From positions 62,001-126,000 of the forward strand of contig MDYQ01000812.1 in assembly GCA_003024175.1 (NCBI GenBank): a DNA stretch of 64,000 bases, given 5' to 3'. A model generated the notes under the pieces. That model had not been told where the DNA came from and made no database searches. It was given only the letters and a program-made list of their open reading frames with translations. How positions within the stretch are numbered: the stretch's first letter is position 1; each line of letters starts with the position of its first letter. The translations under genes were made by a program, and so were the position numbers. Positions 22,461 to 34,676 of this stretch are shown here, in pieces. This DNA is from Planoprotostelium fungivorum. Taxonomy: Eukaryota > Evosea > Variosea > Cavosteliida > Cavosteliaceae.

Positions 22461-24499
22461 TCATCGTATGTCCGTTCGAAGTGACAGTGAAGCCGAAGCC
22501 CCACAGGTGGCACCTTCACTCGATCAGCTTCTCCTCCCCTGCATCCTCTTACCTCTCGCAGGAGGGAAGATGTTCCAGAATCGAAGAGTCTGGTCCCCTG
22601 CACCCGTGACAACTGTCTGTCCATCGGGAGAGATCGACAAGTAGAGGACTCGCATCTTGTGACCGGTCAACGTGGCGATCTGGGTCAACTGTGGGTAAGA
22701 CCACACGATGATCTGGTTCTGAGAATAGCCGTGCGTACTGACCAGTTCGTTTACGTTCTTACTCCACTCGAGGTTGCAGACCTGTCGGGTTGTAGACGGA
22801 TCGAGGGGTAGAGGATGACATACCTGAGAGCCGGTGTCGACGTGGTGGAGCGTCTGGCCGGTGGAAGAATTCCAGAAGCGGATGCAACGGTCGGCCGTGC
22901 CACCGCCGGATGCGAGGATTCCTCGCTGGTGGGGTGACCAGGCCAATGCTTTCACTGCCGCAGTGTGTTCCGTGAATCTGGATGGACGTAAGAGACTCGA
23001 ATGTGGATCATATCATGGTGATGGATCATGTCATGGTGATGCGATCATGTCATGGTGGTGCGATCATGTCATGGTGGTGCGATCAAGATGATGGTGATGG
23101 ATCATGTGATGGTGATGGATCATGTGATGGTGGTGCGATCATGTCATGGTGATGGATCATGTGATGGTGGTGCGATCACGATGATGTGATGTGTTCGGAA
23201 AGTGTTGGATGACGTGAGGGTGCGATCGTGGACAGATGAGATCTGATGAGAGACATACCTCAGGAGGGGTGACTCTGAATGTACGTCCCATACCAACAGT
23301 TGATTGTCGTTCCCGCCCGATGCCAACCTCTCTCCCTCGTGTGACCACTTCAAACCGCACAACTCTTGTCTGTGCCCAGACAACCTCCTCGTGTCATTCT
23401 CCTTCCCTCTACAACATCTCTCACCTCACGATGAAGTCATCCGGTGATCTCATGTCCCGATGCAAGATCGATCGATCGCGCGATCCGGTCGAGATCACAT
23501 CCGTCTTTGGATTCCACGCGATGGTTCCCACTCTCGATCGATGTCCACCGAAGGTCCTGACGAGTCTCTGTGCACCGACGTCGTACACCTCACACGGTCA
23601 GGTTGATGAGATTTCATTCGATTCTCCATACCTCCACGGTTCCACCCGTGTTTCCCACGGCCAAGGTGTTGTTGTGGGAGGACCAGCTGACAGACGTCAC
23701 CGAACGATTCGAAGACAGTTCGCAGAGGCGGTTGACCTGAAAGGAAATTGAGTGGAGAGAGGAGATGTTGCGTTCACCAGGCCCGTGTGGCCGTTCCACA
23801 AGAAAACAGAAGAGCCGAGACCGACGGCGAGGAGGTTGTTGTGTGACCAATGGACGAGATTGAGGTAGAAATCGTCAGAGATGGAAGGTGAGGCTAACAC
23901 CTGTGATCGTGAGACGATGATCGGTCGGATGAAGACCGTTTCACCTTGAACGGTTCTTTCGCAATTTTTCTTGGAAGTTTCCGTGGGCTCACTAAGAGTT
24001 TCTGACCTTCTGGGCTGGAGGGGCTTCAGTCGATGGAGGAGGATGGATCGATGATGGAGGATGTCTTCACCTGATGAGTGACGATGAGAGGGGATCTGTC
24101 GTTCCATTGTTCCTGTTACTCTTGTATTTTAGTACATTTGTTCTGACGGGCGACGTTGATAGACGACTCGATTGGGGATCGGATGGACCTGTTGGAAGAG
24201 CTTGGGGTGGTGACAAGATTGAGCCAAAAAGTTCCGTTTGGAGGACCATATTGTACGTCTCTTTCACTTCATCCACCGCTGTTGATAATGTGTAAGATGG
24301 TGGAACGTAGCCTGTGTAAGATGTCACCTCTATTATATTCATCCTTTGTTGAATCCACTTCGGGTTGTTCGTCCATAAATAAGACTCTCTGTACATTTGA
24401 ATTGGATCGCGCTGGGATAAATCTGATCGCAGTCAAAATTGAATTCTCTTGGTGGGTGGATTCGGTCTTGTTGCTGAACCACGAGATGGAGGCACCCAC
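22461..24499 (-). CDS. FZR1: Cdh1/Fizzy-related APC/C activator
   Basis: A WD40 co-activator that recruits substrates to the anaphase-promoting complex. A C-box-like element is [12 protein letters not shown]. Motifs in order: [13 protein letters not shown], then [20 protein letters not shown] and [12 protein letters not shown], close to the Cdh1 propeller start; then [58 protein letters not shown] and [13 protein letters not shown]. Splicing out 39 nt near the end yields SLSLRTDIR-stop, supplying the Ile-Arg tail that docks to the APC/C. The exact start is unresolved: the frame of the C-box exon opens with GTG, so a further 5' exon is likely. Introns carry satellite-like repeats. Confidence 0.88.
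22996..23190. repeat. ATCATGTCATGGTGATG-type tandem satellite in Cdh1 intron
   Basis: Roughly ten imperfect units of 17-18 bp alternate GGTGATGGATCATG and GGTGGTGCGATCATG forms. The array expands one intron of the Cdh1 gene well past the local norm. Confidence 0.85.
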
Positions 24500-24581
24500 C
24501 GATCACCATATGTTTCGCCTTTCGCCGGGCTGTTTTTCGTTGGTGAACCACCTTTAGTGTTTAATTTTGACGTTGGAGATC

Positions 24582-24896
24582 TCAGACTGCCTCCATATCG
24601 AGAGTCCATCTCATCAGAGTAGCGGCTGTCTTTGAATCGAAAAAAGCCCGCGTGACCATTCCCGAACTACAACGGGTCATAATTAGCACCCTAACAGACA
24701 GCCGGTGGGGTAGATGTTGAGCCATCATGACCAGTAAAGAGGCTACCACGGCTGTTCGTAAGCCGACACTGCCGTTGATGAGTTTTGGAAACGGAAATGC
24801 CAACTTCAACCGAGGTAATAATGATGGGTGAGGGGACGGAGTGACAGAAATAGGTGGATCGTCAGGGTTTCTGGGACTTGGTGGTGGTGTCAACAA
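24582..24896 (-). CDS. Possible hypothetical protein, start not found
   Basis: An open minus-strand frame has a proline/serine-rich opening (LTPPPSPRNPDDPPISVTPS) and a hydrophobic stretch (GSVGLRTAVVASLLVMMA), ending TLDMEAV. Composition looks coding-like, but no ATG precedes it before the divergent coiled-coil gene begins. It could be an exon, or chance. Confidence 0.25.
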   Translation of the reverse strand: MLTPPPSPRNPDDPPISVTPSPHPSLLPRLKLAFPFPKLINGSVGLRTAVVASLLVMMAQHLPHRLSVRVLIMTRCSSGMVTRAFFDSKTAATLMRWTLDMEAV

Positions 24897-24958
24897 AAAT
24901 GGACCGAAGGTGATGATGATTTCGGTTATAACGATCGACCCAAATACAGAGGAACTTT

Positions 24959-27900
24959 ATGGACGATGCAGAGCTAAGCTCAGAAGACGAAATTGAGGAT
25001 GATGAAGACAAATCGGAGATGCAAAAGCGATTAGAAACCGCAATCAAAGAGAAAGACAAAGCGGAGAGGAAAACACAGGAAGAAATTGCAGCCTCGAAAG
25101 AAGCCAAGCAGAACGTGAGAATGCGATCATCAACTGCAACGATCTAATCTACGAACCCTCTGTCACAACTGATGCGAGATAGGCCGATCGAGAAAAAGAA
25201 GCACTCCAAGAGAAACTGCGAGAGCTCGAAGATCAGATCCGCTCTCACAAGACCGATGCAGAAGAGAAAGATGCAGAGATCGCACGGCTGCGTCAAGACA
25301 CGGAGGTCATGTCCGCCTCCATGGACAAGCATCTCAATCAAGTCTCTCGCTTGGAAGAAGAGATCGGTGAGACATCTCCATCTCCAACATCTGCATCTCC
25401 TGATGATGGATGTTCAGCCGTTTTAGAGACCCGGGTGGCCGTCATGTCAGTTCAGATCTTAGAGAAGGCAGAAGAGAATCAACACCTCGTGGTGCAGGTA
25501 TGTCCTACAGTGCTACTGTAGACCTCATCTCATGGACATCAGGTCAAGACGGGCTCCGTCCCAGGATCTCCCTTGATATCTCGCTCAAACTCTGGTGAAT
25601 TGAGACGCATCAACCTCGTTCCGTTCGATTCGGACGTCCCAAAATCTCCCGCCAAAAGTGCCATCGAGAGCAGTCCACGCATCACGAGTGAACTGGGAGG
25701 ACTGAAGAGAATGATGAACAACGAGTTGGAAGAGGTGAAGGCACAGGAAGCTGCTGCGAAGAGACAGTTGGAGAGGGAGAAATTTGCCAGAGAAGAAGCA
25801 CAGCAGAGGATCAAGTGAGTGTTGGCGTCATGACGTCTCTCATGATTTGTCAGATTTTTAGAGGTACAAGTCAAGCTGAAGGGAGGAGAGAGAGAGAAGA
25901 TCGAGCAGTTAGAGAAGACGGAGCAGGAGCTGAACATGTCGATCAAGGAGTTGACTCTGGAGAAAGAGAGGATCGCTTCGAATCACCAAGCAGAATTGGA
26001 AGAGAAGATCAGACTATTGGCAAAGGTGAGATCATCTCTCGACGATCGATGATGATGATATGATGTTGATGTTGATGATGTTGATGATGATGACGATGAT
26101 AGGTGACCGATTTGGAGGGTAAACTGGCGAGAGCCATTGAAGAAACGGAGATGCTAGAGCACGTAGACATGTCCAGCCCGAGAGGTACACCCCCACTGAC
26201 GAAAAAGATGAGTAAGAAGAGACTCAAATCAGTAGCAGAAGAGCAGAACACACATATCGATTCCCTCGTCAAAGAGAACGCAGGCCTATCCGAGAGGGTC
26301 AAGGTATGATCTCCATCTACAACGAGCCAAAACCGATTTCGATCCAGGTTCTCACGGCGGACCTCGAAGCGGCTTCGGAGTTGACCAAAGCGTTGACTTA
26401 CGTACGTACCAAGATGTCAGCTGATCTATCGGACATGGAGCAGAAGGTATCTAGCATCGATGAAGACCGACAGGAGGTGGCCACATCCATCTGATTTCTA
26501 TTCGAAATTTCGATCAAATCTACAACGACGTGACAGATGAAAAAGAAATTGGTCGTGGAGGGTTCCAGCCGTGCCCGCTTGGAGAGACACATCGAAGCCA
26601 TAAAATCCATTCAAGTTGTAGACGAGACGTACAGAGACAAAGTGTTGGAGGTGAAGGAGAAGAGTGTGTGAGAGATTGACCGCATTTCAGATCTTGGAGG
26701 GAGAAGAGCAACCACTGACGGAGATCACCATGCTGACACCATCTCTCAGAAGTGTCGGGGGGAGGAGGAGATCTGATCCATTGTCTGAAGTATTGTCCGA
26801 AGACGACAGTATTACACAAGGTACGTATCGATCGGATGATGACACCGTGATGCGATCTGATGACGATCAGATAACGACAGTGTGTTCAACGATGATGCCA
26901 CGACCCACAGTAGCTTGCGTATCCACCTGGAGAGGAACATGAAGATCAACCGTGATCTCTTTCAACTCGTAGAGAAGGAGGTGAGCTCTACTCATCCATC
27001 TCATCTCATCCATCTCATCTCATCTCATCTCATCTCATCTCATCTCATCCATCTCATCTCATCCATCTCATCTCATCCATCTCATCTCATCTCATCTCAT
27101 CCATCTCATCTCATCCATACCAGGTGTCCACAACCATGATGGACCACGAATCTGCCCTGGAGAACACGTTGAACCAACACCGAGAGGAAATGGTCCAGTT
27201 GAATCTGAAGATCGAAGAGTGGATCGAGGAGGGCAGAAGGTTAGAGGAAGAGAAAATGGAATCTGAGAGACAAGTGGAGACTCTGAAGCAGAAGTTGAGA
27301 GATGTGGAGGAACAACTACAAGAGAAGCAGAGGGAAGAAGAAAAGAGAGAAGAGGAAGAAGATACGGAGGAACGATTGAAATCGGCCCTGGCTGAATCAG
27401 AGAAATTGAAGAGACAACTGGAAGAGGTGATGTGACCGTACGTACGTTACGTCTGATTCCTCCAGACGGAGAGAACACACGAAGATTCGTTGAAAATTTT
27501 GGAGGAAGAATGGATGGAGAAAGAGAAAGAGTACAGAAGAGATGTGGAGCAAATGAGAGAGAAATTAGATCTCTGTGGATCACAGAACAGAGAGACGGAG
27601 ACACAATTAGAGGATAAGAAGGCGGAGGTCGACCGACTACAACGAGACCGAGAGCACGTCCAAGAGCAGCTGCGACAATCTGAAACTCGCGAAAGCGAAG
27701 TGCGAGAGAGGTACCAACGAACTGAAGAAGAATGTCGTCAGGTATCCTCCAGGTTAGAAGAAGCCGAGTTCAAGTTGAACCTCATGTTGAAAGAAGAATC
27801 CACCGAGGCTATCGCTTCACCGTCAGTCACCAAATTTGAAGTAGAGACTTTCGAAGAGAAAATACGACAAAAGGAAGAAGAATTAGATAGACTGCGAGAG

Positions 27901-30900
27901 GAGAATCGTTTACAGCTCTCCACAGAGGAAGAGATGAAGAGAGAGAAGAGAAGAGTAGAGGAGACATTAGAAAGAGTGCAGAGAGAAGGAGAGGAGAGAC
28001 AGAAAGAATCACAAAGAGAGAAGGAGGAGAGAGAGAAGATGTGGAGAGATGAGATGGAAGAGAAGGAGAGACAGAATCGAGTAAGTCTGTCCGAATTGAA
28101 CGAGAGGCTGATGGAGGGAGGAGAGAGAGAAAAGGTGAGAAGGTGAAATGTACGAACGGAAGCTGAAGAACGTGTCAGATCATGCAAGATCTACAAAGAG
28201 AATTGAATGAGTTGAGACACTTAGAATCAAACGAGAGAGAAGCGAGAGAAACATCTGAGAGACAGATCTTCACCTTAAAGGAAGAGATCGAATATTTAAA
28301 GGAAAAATTAGAAGAGACGGAAGATCAAGCTTCCGCCTCTGGTAATCTCTTGATGGAATTAACCGAAGAGGTGATTGCTTTCGTTCATAATCACAGTGAC
28401 ATCCATCCTCACCTCTTCAGATCTCCACGTTAAAACGAAACGAACCGAAAAAGAATGTACAGATGGTGAGGCGAATGTTATCAGAGATGAAATTGAAGAC
28501 AGTAGGACATCGAAAGCTTAGAGATGGAGTTGAGGAGAGCGAGAGAATGGGAGGAGGAGATGAAGAGACGACACGAAAAGTCGGTGAAAATTGCGGAAGA
28601 TGCGTCGACGAGGGCGAATAATCTCCACGTCGAATTGGAAGCACTCCGAGTCGAGGTGGGACGTACAGTGCATAGGGGCGTAACGATCGACAGATGAGAC
28701 GACAGAAATTAAATGTACAGAATATGACCGAGAAGATGGAAGAGATGAGGAGGAAATATCATCAAGACATAGAAGAGTTGAACTTGAGATTGTGAGATTC
28801 ATCCAATTTTTATTTGATTTTAATCATGTCTATCAGGAGTGAAAAAGATACGGAAGATACGGAGGTGAGGAGGGAGGGACGGAGATGGATTGACTCGTTG
28901 TAGATGGACGATATACAGAAGCAGATCCATCAGGCCATGCAAGAGGCAGCACAGAGAGACGCTGAAGAACTGATACACCTCAGGAGAGAGGTAAGACGCG
29001 TAACTTACGTACGTACTCAAGCGTGCAGACGGAGCTACTGTCCCGTGCTGGTCAGCAGTCAGAGTTGGAAGTGGAGCGTCTCAATCAATTGGTCTCCTCT
29101 CTCACGGCGAGGGTCACGAAAGCCGAGGCACAGCCGAAGTGAGTTGGAATTCCGAAAGAGAGCTCTGACGCGTTGTAGTATTCCGAATTATATCCTGGAC
29201 GAAGTCAAGTCCCTAGAGAGTCAATTGGAGAAGGTGACGTCGTGGGTTCAGGAATTCGGACTGACTCGGACCTCAGACGGAGAAGAAGAACATGCAGCTA
29301 GAGAGGAAGCTCATGCAGATGTCATCCAACGCCATCCACGAGAAGAAAACACCTGCATCTCCTGTTAAGAGTGTTCCCTCTTCTCCCTCCCGCTCAGATG
29401 CCTCTATAGAGGTGATGTCGAGAGCTGTATTTCATCTGAAGATGAGCTTTAGAATATGGAGAGGCAGAACCAACTGCTGACGAAACAACGGAAGGAATTG
29501 CAGGCAAGATTGAAGAGTTCAGAAGACGAGATCGAGATCTCACGGATGCATTCGTCCACTCTCCAGAGTCAGCTGGACCACGAGATGACCTCATCGAAGA
29601 AGGCCACCCAACAGCTGCAGCGAAGTTTAAAGAAGGTTCAGACCTTAGAAGAGAGAGCGAAAGAGGCAGAAGGAGTCATCGAGCGATTGACCCGAGAGGT
29701 GCGATCCTTCCATCTCATCCCATCTCATCCTCTTCAGCTCGCTTCTGTTCACGAGGCCAATCTGCGGGACCAAGAGATGTCTTCAGAGAAAAGCCAGTTC
29801 TCCCTCTCCGTCCGAGAACAGCTGGAAGAGATCTCCATGGAGATATCACAGTGGGAAACTACAACGGCTGTTCCCACTCAGCAGATCCTTCATCTGAAGG
29901 ACCAGATCTATCAATTGAGTGGGTACCTGTCACAACCACCCACCACTACGGCAACAAGAGGGAGCCCGAAGAAGCTTGCACAGGGTTCACCCACCTCTCG
30001 TAACAATTCACCTCTCCACCAAAACACTACACCTCTCTACCCAAACACTCTGCCCTCTTCGATCTCACACGATCGAAAGCCGCTCGGTCTCCGGGTCACC
30101 GAGTTAGAGGCCGAGGTGAGGCAGTGGAAGACCAAGGCCCTCCGACTCCAGAATGTCATGGGAGAGAGCAACAACAGCTACCTCCGCGAGGTCGGGCTGA
30201 GAGAAGCCGAGGTGGAGTGTTCTCCTCTTCATTGTCCTTGTCATAACGTCTGTATAGATCGAGCGGCTGTCGGCCCAGGTAGAAGAAGTAAAGAGGACGA
30301 AGAGAGAGATGGAGAGGCGGCACACGATGGACGTGCAGCATTTAGAGAGGAAGCTCTCTCTGGGGAGAATAGAACGGTAACCACGGTGATATTATACTTT
30401 TGTCTGAAGCTTCACCGGTGGTTGTTCGTGTGAATTGAGAGGCTATTAACCCATCTGCCTGCGTGCTGTCATTCGTGGGTCTTAGTAGAGGAGATGAAGG
30501 AAGCGGAAGTGTGGAAGTCGGGGAGAACTCGGAGAAACCATCGTTTCCGTGGTCTCGTTTTCAAGTGAAAATAGGCGTTATAGCGGAAGGGGTTCACGGG
30601 CACCCATTTCCTTTTCTCACAAAAAGCCACGCCTTTCGCACAAACCCCAACAGAACAGAGACGACTCACACAGAAGCAAACACGCAGACCACAAGGAGCA
30701 TGGTGGCGTCAGAGAGGAAGACGCAGTCGGAGGGCTCAGTCTTCTCTCCTCTTCGACCGACCGAGAGGAAGTCACAATCGGAGGGATCGATCTCGTTCAA
30801 ACCCAGGCCAACACCTGAATTAGACGCTCTACCTTGGTTTCATGGCTACGTAAAGTCGACGGCAGTGGTACACAGACTCTTAGATGGTCATCAAGATGGA

Positions 30901-31199
30901 ACGTGGCTCATCCGCAGGAGCAGCACAGTCGAAAATGGACTGGCCATCTCTGTCGTATTCCAAGGCAAGATCAGTGAGTCCCTCTTCTCTCTTCCAACCC
31001 CATCTAACCGCTTCCAGATCATTTCCGAATCCTATACATGAAAGATAGCACGGGTGCCGACCCGGTTTTCGTTCTCTCCGCCAAGAAGCGACATTACTAC
31101 AGTTCGTTAGAGGAACTTGTCGAGAGCTGCAGCCGTAAGAACATACTGAGCAACTCGACGTCCACACTATGCCGCCTGACGGCACCATTGGTCAAGTGA
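24959..31199 (+). CDS. Giant coiled-coil protein with C-terminal SH2 domain
   Basis: One long intron-rich gene, about 1700 residues. It begins MDDAELSSEDEIEDDEDKSE, then long heptad-rich segments follow with few breaks (KEALQEKLRELEDQIRSHK, EKERIASNHQAELEEKIRLL, RQVETLKQKLRDVEEQLQEK, REHVQEQLRQSETRESEVRE). Serine/proline breaks such as VPGSPLISRSNSGELRR look like phosphorylation loops. The C-terminus is an SH2 domain: LPWFHGYVKSTAVVHRLLDG, then GTWLIRRSSTVENGLAISVV (the WLIR arginine matches the phosphotyrosine-binding FLVR), then NHFRILYM and HYYSSLEELVESC. A TGA near 30566 lies inside a GTGAAAATAG...CAACAG intron whose removal joins VFK to TETTHTEA in frame, which supports one gene rather than two. 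Binding to phosphotyrosine proteins is expected from the family; cellular role unknown. Confidence 0.8.
26993..27118 (+). repeat. TCATC/CATCTCATC satellite in intron of the coiled-coil gene
   Basis: A run of TCATCTCATC and TCATCCATC units fills one intron between exons ending LVEKE and starting VSTTMMDHE. Both exons read through in frame when it is removed. Confidence 0.85.
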
Positions 31200-31410
31200 T
31201 CCTGGAAGTATAGACATTTTGTAAAGAGGAGGAGGAAGCCAGTGGCTCGCGGAAGAGTCGATGAGAACCGTGAACAATGCCAGAGGCACAACGTGTGCAG
31301 AATAACGTTCAAACGAGAAGTAAAGATAGTATGTAGCATTTAATTGATTTTATTCTTATTCCCCGGACTTCCAATTCGAAACCGAATCTCGCACACTCTC
31401 ACGTCACACA

Positions 31411-33561
31411 ATGAAGACAACACAACTCATCCTGTGTCTCGTACTCTTGACTGTAGTCAATTGCCTTCCCTACTCAGTTGTCTCTCGCAACAATAGATGG
31501 GGCGTTGTCTCTGGGCGTAGACAGAATGCCATAGCCTGGGCACAATGGGAGAACAAAATGGCTTCCACTGGGTGGACCGAACTAACCGTTGAAACGAATG
31601 GAGAGTTTGAAGATGGTTCTCAAGCATATGGCGCCGGTTACTTGGAGGTGTGCAATCATTTCCCATCTTCTCGATGGGACGGTCGCTGACGTTCCTTCAG
31701 GGCTGGCTCGCCCACGAAGAGATCTATAATACATCTCTTAACTTCCGCATCAAGGATCAACCACTCGTCCCCGAGGCCAGCCAATTCCCTTCACAAAGTC
31801 TCACTTGGATGAGATCTCAGGTCTCTTCCCTCCTCTATTTCCCATCCATTGACATCTTAAAAGGTATCTCAAAACCTCGACTCCCGTTACTGGAAACACA
31901 TCGGACTCGTCTTACAGCAGTTCGATGGCATCTTGGCCGGTTACAATGCCAGGGCCCCCGCCGACAGAAAGGTCATCCATTCCCATCCTCTATCTCCTGC
32001 TGACTCGCACAGTGGTTGGACACAGATCTGATGGCCATCCAGCTCATCACTGAGCTGTCTGACATCAACCGAACCAAGATCCAGGCCAAGCCCGATGAAT
32101 TTGACCTCCACTGTTCTTCTCTGGTCAAGGTAGAGTCACCAGATTGCAACTGTGACTGAAGAATGCAGCTGTCTGCCGATGGCCAGCGACTGTTTGCCGC
32201 ACACAACAGTTGGACCAGCTTCACTTGGATGTTGAGAGTTTACAAACATTTCAAGTTGAACTTTGAGGAGCCCAGCACGGTCTCTTACTCTTCGTATCCC
32301 GGAGTCATTCCATCCATAGATGATTTCTTCATCACTGGACAGTGAGTGAAACATCTCGATCACCATGATGATCTGTTCATCACATCATCCGTCCATCCAT
32401 CATCTGTTCACGTCGTGATCATCTTCTCACGGTTTCTCAGCAACATGGTTGTCATGGAGACCACCAACGAAGTGTTCAACGAGTGAGTCCATCGCCTCGA
32501 AATCCAACTGAAATCTCCAGCACTCTCTTTCAGTACGTCACACCACAGACTGTCCCCTACTGGGTGAGAATCATGCTGGCCACACGTCTAGCCAAGGAAG
32601 GAAAAGAATGGGTCGACCTCTTCTCTCAGTACAACAGTGGAACGTGAGCGTTGTAGAATGATGCGATCGATTGAGTGTGACAGGTACAACAATCAATGGA
32701 TTATCGTAGATAATAAAAAGTTTGTACCTGGAAAGGGTGTATCACCAGGTGCTCTCTGGATTGCAGAGCAGATCCCGGGCTACATCGAGAGGTGAGAGAA
32801 TAAAATGAAATAAAACATTCTCACCGTACGACAGTGGTGACCAGACGGAGACACTGAGGACGACCGGCTATTGGGCCTCTTACAACGTCGTGAGTCGGCA
32901 CTACAACCTGCCATTCCGTGATTCTGACGAGGTCAGGCTTACTACCCTTACATCTACAACGTCTCGGGCTATCTGACAGAATCTCTTCGATCGAACAAGA
33001 GCGACAGCCTCTCTCACTCGAAATGTCCACGTGCACAGATTTTCGCTAGGGATCAGGGCAAGGTGAGGTCTCATCGTCTTCTCTCCTCAATCAGAACAGG
33101 TGTCCACCATGGCAGACATGAAGGACATCATGAGGTACAACCAATACCAGTCCGATCCTCTGTCACTGGGAGACGCTTGCAACGGTGAGATGCACGGCGA
33201 GTTGTAGATGGCTGACGGTGGTAGGTATCGCCGCCAGGTGTGACTTGAACGTGGCTGAGAATGGAAAGAGGGCTTCTCCATTTGGAGCCATCGATGCCAA
33301 GATCACAGAAGCTTCTCTCGCCGCTAGACAGATATCCGAGGTGAGAACTGACGATCTACACCGTTGTAGATGGATCTGACGTTCTTCAGGCCGTGTCCGG
33401 ACCCGCTTGGACCTGGCAGCCACCTTTCGCATGGTGAGAGGGTGTCTCGTTGTAGATGGCTGAAGATCGACAGGACGAAGAGATGGAACAGCCCCCACCA
33501 CGGACAGCCGCAAGTCTACGACTTCGATTGGCAGACGATGACACCTCGTTTGTCCTCTTAA
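31411..33561 (+). CDS. Phospholipase B-like (PLBD/lamina ancestor) lysosomal protein
   Basis: Secreted or lysosomal N-terminal-nucleophile hydrolase family, deacylating phospholipids in Dictyostelium PLB. A signal peptide opens it (TTQLILCLVLLTVVNCLPYS). Family motifs follow: GAGYLEGWLAHEEIYN, FDLHCSSLVKLSADGQRLFA with the cysteine that becomes the nucleophile after autoproteolysis, AAHNSWTSFTWMLRVYKHF, SYPGVIPSIDDFFI, and the C-terminal ICAW-like region PPFAW..RWNSPHHGQPQVY. The last intron (starting GTGAGAGG) is set by recovering HHGQPQVYDFDW in frame. N-glycosylation sequons are present. About ten introns occur, several with CGTTGTAG at or near the acceptor. Its 3' end is 30 bp from the convergent BTB gene. 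Confidence 0.92.
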
Positions 33562-33590
33562 AATGAACAAATAAATGTCTTATGTCCTCT

Positions 33591-34676
33591 TTATTCTTCC
33601 TCCTTTCCGTCGGTTCTGCTGACTTGGAGTATTTCGTGCATCTTCTTCATGTCGATGTCGGGCCACTCGATGTTAAACGGCTTCTCATCTTGGATGACAA
33701 ATTCCAAGTGGTGGTAAGAGGATCCTCCTATGTAGGAACCGAGCTCTCTTGAGATGGTGACTTCGGCATCGGGGCTCATGAATGCCTTGATGAAGTCGGA
33801 CATCCAGCTGCGGATGGGTTCCTTTGATATCGCGATGAAGTTTGTGACGGTCACGTCAAAAAGGGGGGTGGTGAGGAAAGAGTAGGTCGGTCTCGTTTGT
33901 GGCCTGCATCCATTTCCGTTGACGAAGAAGATCTGCCACTGGAGGGCTTTGATGTTGGATGAGATAAACTTCACTACGTCCGAGGCGATCCTGAAGGCCA
34001 ACTTTAAGATCTCAGTTTCTTGCTCGATCATGTCGCTCCAGAGTCTAGAGGTGTCGATGGTGAGGACCAAGTCTTGTAATCTGGGAACGGGTAGGTCGAA
34101 GCGTCGGCAGGTGGATTCGATGTTTCGAAGAGAGATGTGAGGCATCAGAGGGCAGGTGTTGGTGGTGATGTAATTCTTGAGCCATCGTAACATATCACTG
34201 TCGAGGTAGACATCGATGGGGGCGTTTTCGTCTTCTCTGCCTTGGTACATCTTCCTCAGTATGCATCCTGGAAATTTGAGAAGGTCGGTCTCCTTGATGG
34301 AACAAGTGTCTTTCGTGTATGATCGGAGATGGATCATCTTCTCTTCTCTCTGTTCATCCTGCACGTCGGTGGTGAATGCAAAAGGACCGAGCACCTCTAA
34401 TACATCAAGGAGTAACGTGATGTTCATGTCGTTTGACGGAAGAAGCCTGCCGAGCGTAAGAAAGTCGAGTATCACCGAGAAGACTTGTGCGTTGATGTCC
34501 AAATAGATGTCGCAGTCGGACTTGCAGTTCTTCGGTACAGTATTGGTACCTCCCTCCCAAGCTCGGATCATGCTAGCCAGTGCACTGTCCTTGTGAAATG
34601 CGATGGTTCTCTTCAGAACCGAGAATAATGTACCTCTAGCATTGAAGACTACGATTTTGGAGGGCTCTGATTCCAT
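33591..34676 (-). CDS. BTB/KCTD-like protein, intronless
   Basis: A single uninterrupted 361-residue frame from a clear ATG. The N-terminus (VVFNARGTLFSVLKRTIAFH, DSALASMIRAWEG, DIYLDINAQVFSVILDFLTL) has the arrangement of a BTB/T1 tetramerisation domain as in KCTD proteins, which often serve as cullin-3 adaptors. The rest (ESTCRRFDLPVPRLQDLVLT, HHLEFVIQDEKPFNIEWPDI) is not recognised. It has no introns although all neighbours have several, which suggests origin by retrocopying or intron loss. There are no membrane segments. Confidence 0.75.
   Translation of the reverse strand: MESEPSKIVVFNARGTLFSVLKRTIAFHKDSALASMIRAWEGGTNTVPKNCKSDCDIYLDINAQVFSVILDFLTLGRLLPSNDMNITLLLDVLEVLGPFAFTTDVQDEQREEKMIHLRSYTKDTCSIKETDLLKFPGCILRKMYQGREDENAPIDVYLDSDMLRWLKNYITTNTCPLMPHISLRNIESTCRRFDLPVPRLQDLVLTIDTSRLWSDMIEQETEILKLAFRIASDVVKFISSNIKALQWQIFFVNGNGCRPQTRPTYSFLTTPLFDVTVTNFIAISKEPIRSWMSDFIKAFMSPDAEVTISRELGSYIGGSSYHHLEFVIQDEKPFNIEWPDIDMKKMHEILQVSRTDGKEEE

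Noticed and set aside
22996-23190. Tandem array considered as CRISPR-like
   Set aside because: No unique spacers, short imperfect units, located in an intron.
27738-28187. Serine/phenylalanine-rich minus-strand frame
   Set aside because: Antisense of the coiled-coil Glu/Arg-rich exon.
30566-30700. Stop after LVFK as the end of the coiled-coil gene with a separate SH2 gene downstream
   Set aside because: Removing a GTGAAAATAG...CAACAG intron joins the reading frames exactly; a single gene explains the data better, though two genes are not fully excluded.
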